A program made the position numbers and the translations under genes. Below, one piece after another: positions 63,790 through 64,000 of a stretch of 64,000 nucleotides of DNA. A model generated the notes under the pieces. It was not told the DNA's origin, made no database searches, and worked only from the letters and a program-made list of their open reading frames with translations. The DNA lies in contig NZ_VUYU01000001.1 of assembly GCF_011682065.1 (NCBI RefSeq), positions 517,974 through 581,973 of the forward strand, read 5' to 3'. Every line of letters begins with the position of its first letter. The stretch's first letter is position 1. This stretch comes from Massilia rubra. GTDB lineage: Bacteria; Pseudomonadota; Gammaproteobacteria; Burkholderiales; Burkholderiaceae_D.

Positions 63790-64000
63790 GTAAGCATCCG
63801 ACCGTCCCACCTTCCAGCGGAATCTATTTCCCCGTAATCTGAGCAAATGGCAGAAGCGAATCGATCTGACTGTTGGGACAGGTGGGTAGTTTTTCCAGCG
63901 TCTCGGTCAGCCAGCGCATGGGGTCGATACCGTTGAGTTTGGCGGTGGCCACCAGGCTTTGAATGGCAGCGGCGCGCCGACCAGCGCGCTCCGAGCCGGT
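63790..64000 (-). mobile_element. IS66-family insertion sequence, one end (runs off the window)
   Basis: The terminal sequence begins GTAAGCATCCGACCGTCCC at 63790, like the IS66 inverted repeat. The adjacent 8 bp GGTACTGT (63782-63789) would be the target duplication, but the other end is outside the window. The element splits the rhs gene. Confidence 0.85.
63824..64000 (-). CDS. IS66-family transposase TnpC, C-terminal 58 residues (partial)
   Basis: The window shows only the end of the gene: SERAGRRAAAIQSLVATAKL, then NGIDPMRWLTETLEKLPTCP and the final ITGK before the stop at 63824. This matches the C-terminal domain of IS66 transposases. It is the DDE enzyme of the element; accessory tnpA/tnpB genes would lie beyond 64000. 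Confidence 0.9.
   Translation of the reverse strand, partial: TGSERAGRRAAAIQSLVATAKLNGIDPMRWLTETLEKLPTCPNSQIDSLLPFAQITGK

Overview
ORGANISM. The window reads as a high-GC beta-proteobacterial chromosome of the family Oxalobacteraceae (Massilia / Duganella / Janthinobacterium-like). This is inferred from gene content, not from a database search. Supporting points are the Pseudomonas-style flhB-flhA-flhF-flhG-fliA-motC-motD order with a separate flgNMA / flgBCDEFGHIJKL locus, an alpha-hydroxyketone quorum-sensing set as known from Janthinobacterium, a PEP-CTERM protein, and inverted-repeat (REP-like) elements between genes. LAYOUT. 0-6.3 kb: prkA (minus), a purine-base deaminase and a large FtsX-type ABC permease. 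6.3-10 kb: a complete CqsA/LqsA-type quorum-sensing module, with a synthase gene divergent from a membrane histidine kinase and an LqsR-like response regulator. 10-13 kb: truncated haemoglobin, rmuC and an MHFG-type PEP-CTERM protein. 13-17.5 kb: overlapping minus-strand operon chrA-moaA-mobA-moeA (chromate transport and molybdenum cofactor synthesis). 17.5-25 kb: rne divergent from rluC, which leads an operon with a HAD phosphatase, a Rieske protein and an S49 protease. 25-28 kb: rsuA, a FAH-family hydrolase and small membrane or unknown proteins. 28-36.4 kb: flagellar export, placement and motor genes, interrupted by a GIY-YIG gene flanked by REP-like repeats. 36.5-41.4 kb: accessory genes, including a secreted M35 protease converging on a small secreted protein that looks like its N-terminal domain alone, an amidohydrolase, and an orphan Phd-like antitoxin followed by a 14-codon toxin stub. 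41.5-54.3 kb: flgN-flgM-flgA (minus) and flgB-L (plus), with readable sigma-28 promoters before flgM and flgK. 54.3-63.8 kb: an AT-richer, all-minus-strand array of small proteins resembling immunity genes of polymorphic toxins (SUKH/SMI1, Tsi6-like, DUF7710-like and many unknown), with decayed duplicates, lying downstream of an rhs gene that has lost its toxin end. 63.79-64 kb: the end of an IS66-family element that cuts the rhs gene and runs off the window. HOW IT FITS. FlhB/FlhA form the export gate; FlhF/FlhG set flagellar position and number; FliA with its anti-sigma factor FlgM times late genes such as flgK/flgL; MotC/MotD supply stator units. The last 10 kb looks like a reservoir of orphan immunity genes left after repeated exchange of Rhs toxin tips. 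No tRNA, rRNA or CRISPR array was seen.
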